Below are positions 6,571 to 7,462 of a DNA stretch of 7,462 nucleotides, one piece after another. The stretch's first letter is position 1, and every line of letters begins with the position of its first letter. The notes under the pieces are model-generated. The model was not told the DNA's origin. It did not search any database and saw only the letters and a list, made by a program, of their open reading frames with translations. Source of the DNA: Nitrospira sp. (lineage in GTDB: Bacteria > Nitrospirota > Nitrospiria > Nitrospirales > Nitrospiraceae); assembly GCA_020697375.1 (NCBI GenBank), contig JAJFBJ010000139.1, forward strand, positions 1-7,462. Direction: 5' to 3'. Both the position numbers and the translations under genes were made by a program.

Positions 6571-6577
6571 CCCCCTC
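6571..6577 (-). promoter_or_regulatory. Ribosome binding site of mntA
   Basis: On the minus strand this reads GAGGGGG. The GAGG core is 7 bases from the ATG at 6566, while the alternative GTG at 6569 would be only 1 base from the end of the run. It decides the start in favour of the ATG. Confidence 0.65.
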
Positions 6578-6674
6578 AACAGCTCAGATCCCAGTCATAA
6601 CAGTCACTGCGGCAGAGTATGCCGAACAGCGTAAGGCGAGGCAATTTGAGGCGCCCGCTTGCTGCAGCTTACGG

Positions 6675-6696
6675 GCAGGCGATGTTCATCGCCTGC
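6675..6696. repeat. Perfect 10-bp inverted repeat between thpR remnant and mntA
   Basis: GCAGGCGATG and CATCGCCTGC face each other across a 2-base centre. It lies 10 bases after the stop of the thpR remnant and about 110 bases before mntA. It could be a transcription-end hairpin for the former thpR gene, although no T-run follows on either strand, or an operator for mntA-hepT. Confidence 0.5.
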
Positions 6697-6705
6697 GATC
6701 AGGAC

Positions 6706-7020
6706 TCACCTAACGCCGATCCGCACCTCCCACAGCTTTGTATAGACCGGGCCAGTCGGGCGCAGATCGCTTATGGGGATAATGGGCTCGACTGGCAGCA
6801 TACCTAACGTCACCGAATGGTCCATCACGTCACTCTAAGCCAGGGCCTGCCCGACCTCGCACGTCTTTTCCTTAATCCGCGCGAGGGTGAGGTGGGGACT
6901 AAGACGCCGCCCTTCCTGCGCAAGGACGGCCGCTTGGCAGCATTCCTCAACTACGCAAGGTTGGGAAGAAAGGGACGAGAGTGTCTTCCGCTCCTTGATG
7001 CAGTATCCGTTCAATCTCAC
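6706..7020 (-). pseudogene. thpR: Decayed thpR (RNA 2',3'-cyclic phosphodiesterase / 2'-5' RNA ligase family)
   Basis: The minus-strand frame contains AQEGRRLSPHLTLARIKEK, the second of the two HxT motifs of the 2H phosphoesterase fold, and after a stop continues in the same frame with MLPVEPIIPISDLRPTGPVYTKLWE, the typical ThpR C-terminus. The stop is TAG at 6837-6835; downstream the frame is open for 42 codons to TGA at 6708-6706. Upstream of about 6960 the frame loses resemblance to the family, and the first HxT motif and the N-terminus are not found on this strand up to 7250. The gene therefore lacks its N-terminal half and also carries a nonsense codon. It precedes mntA-hepT on the same strand. 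The family match is strong for the two C-terminal segments; the 5' limit given is only the reach of the open frame. Confidence 0.75.
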
Positions 7021-7392
7021 TTGGTCTTGTTTCGCTTCCGATGGCCCTCATGGCTTCTTGCGCCGCGCCTGCGCAGTATTCTTGCCGTCTCGCGCGATCG
7101 GCGCTCACTGGGACGCTTTGCCTGATATTCAAATAGTCACTTATCAACATGTCATCTGGCCGGGGGGATCCAGAAACCAGGGTGGAATTACGTCTCCCCT
7201 AGGGGCAACGCCAGAGGCAGGCAGCGCATAACTATATGAAGATATTTTATGAAAGAACGAGCCGCCATATGGGACTATTCACGAAGCATCTCTATGTTGA
7301 ATAAAACACCTAAGACAGACGGTCTGGCTGGCACTGAGTTTGCTCATACATCCGATTGGTTCAGCCGTGAACGACGCGCGAAGGAGGACCCC
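7021..7392. other. About 370 bp without a confident gene
   Basis: This is the spacer between the thpR remnant (-) and the gene entering at the right edge (+). It holds a small palindrome CAGAC-G-GTCTG at 7316-7326. The frame of the right-hand gene is open back to an ATG at 7249 without a ribosome binding site, so part of this spacer could be coding if the start is further upstream than annotated. Confidence 0.4.
7381..7387 (+). promoter_or_regulatory. Strong ribosome binding site of the right-edge gene
   Basis: AAGGAGG lies 5 bases before the ATG at 7393 and is the main evidence that a gene starts there. Confidence 0.75.
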
Positions 7393-7462
7393 ATGAGACA
7401 GGATATGATGGAAGATGAATACAGTCGAGAAATGGAAGAATCGAAGCCCTCGAACGCGAACC
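7393..7462 (+). CDS. Start of an unidentified gene, cut by the window edge
   Basis: Only the first 23 codons are inside the window. They give a strongly acidic, Met-rich N-terminus beginning MRQDMMEDEYSREMEES, with no signal peptide. The ATG has AAGGAGG 5 bases upstream. The frame is also open back to 7249, where an ATG would add 48 residues including FAHTSDWFSRERRAKEDP; that start has no visible Shine-Dalgarno, so the shorter one is preferred. Too little is present to name a family. Confidence 0.6.
   Translation, partial: MRQDMMEDEYSREMEESKPSNAN

Noticed and set aside
6817..7231. Plus-strand frames opposite the thpR remnant
   Set aside because: The minus strand carries the recognisable ThpR motifs, so these are antisense shadows.

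Overview
The window looks like a low-constraint accessory stretch of a Gram-negative bacterial chromosome, with moderate GC and many short intergenic and decayed segments. The mix of an FdhD C-terminus, a predicted outer-membrane lipoprotein, toxin-antitoxin genes and a decayed thpR would suit an environmental lineage such as Nitrospirota. That placement is an impression from protein style and is not demonstrated.

Left part (1-2131, + strand). The window opens inside the last part of fdhD (formate dehydrogenase accessory sulfurtransferase). Its 3' end runs into a short coding-looking remnant that resembles a transposase piece. Next is a 424-codon gene (433-1707) whose C-terminus carries an Apea-like HEPN signature with an RxxxxH motif and a Cys/His cluster. 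A small ribbon-helix-helix antitoxin (1916-2131) follows, with an excellent ribosome binding site and a 12-bp palindrome upstream, but no intact toxin gene.

Middle part (2302-4930, - strand). Two genes form an apparent operon, transcribed lipoprotein first. The first encodes a 515-residue predicted lipoprotein of unknown function. 19 bp after its stop comes a papain-like (C1A) cysteine protease with all catalytic residues visible and an N-terminal array of six 9-residue Gly/Ile/Pro/Arg repeats. This pair is the least explained part of the window. About 800 bp upstream (4931-5736) holds no convincing gene, only small palindromes.

Right part (5737-7462). On the - strand a thpR (RNA 2',3'-cyclic phosphodiesterase) remnant is broken by an in-frame stop. 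It is followed by an mntA-hepT toxin-antitoxin operon with a GTGA overlap. HepT has Pro where the family normally has the catalytic Arg, which suggests a disabled or altered toxin. At the far right, a + strand gene with a strong ribosome binding site begins and runs off the window.

Taken together, this is a defence/toxin-antitoxin-rich junk zone: two unrelated HEPN proteins, one orphan antitoxin, two or three decayed genes and one intact, unusual lipoprotein/protease operon.
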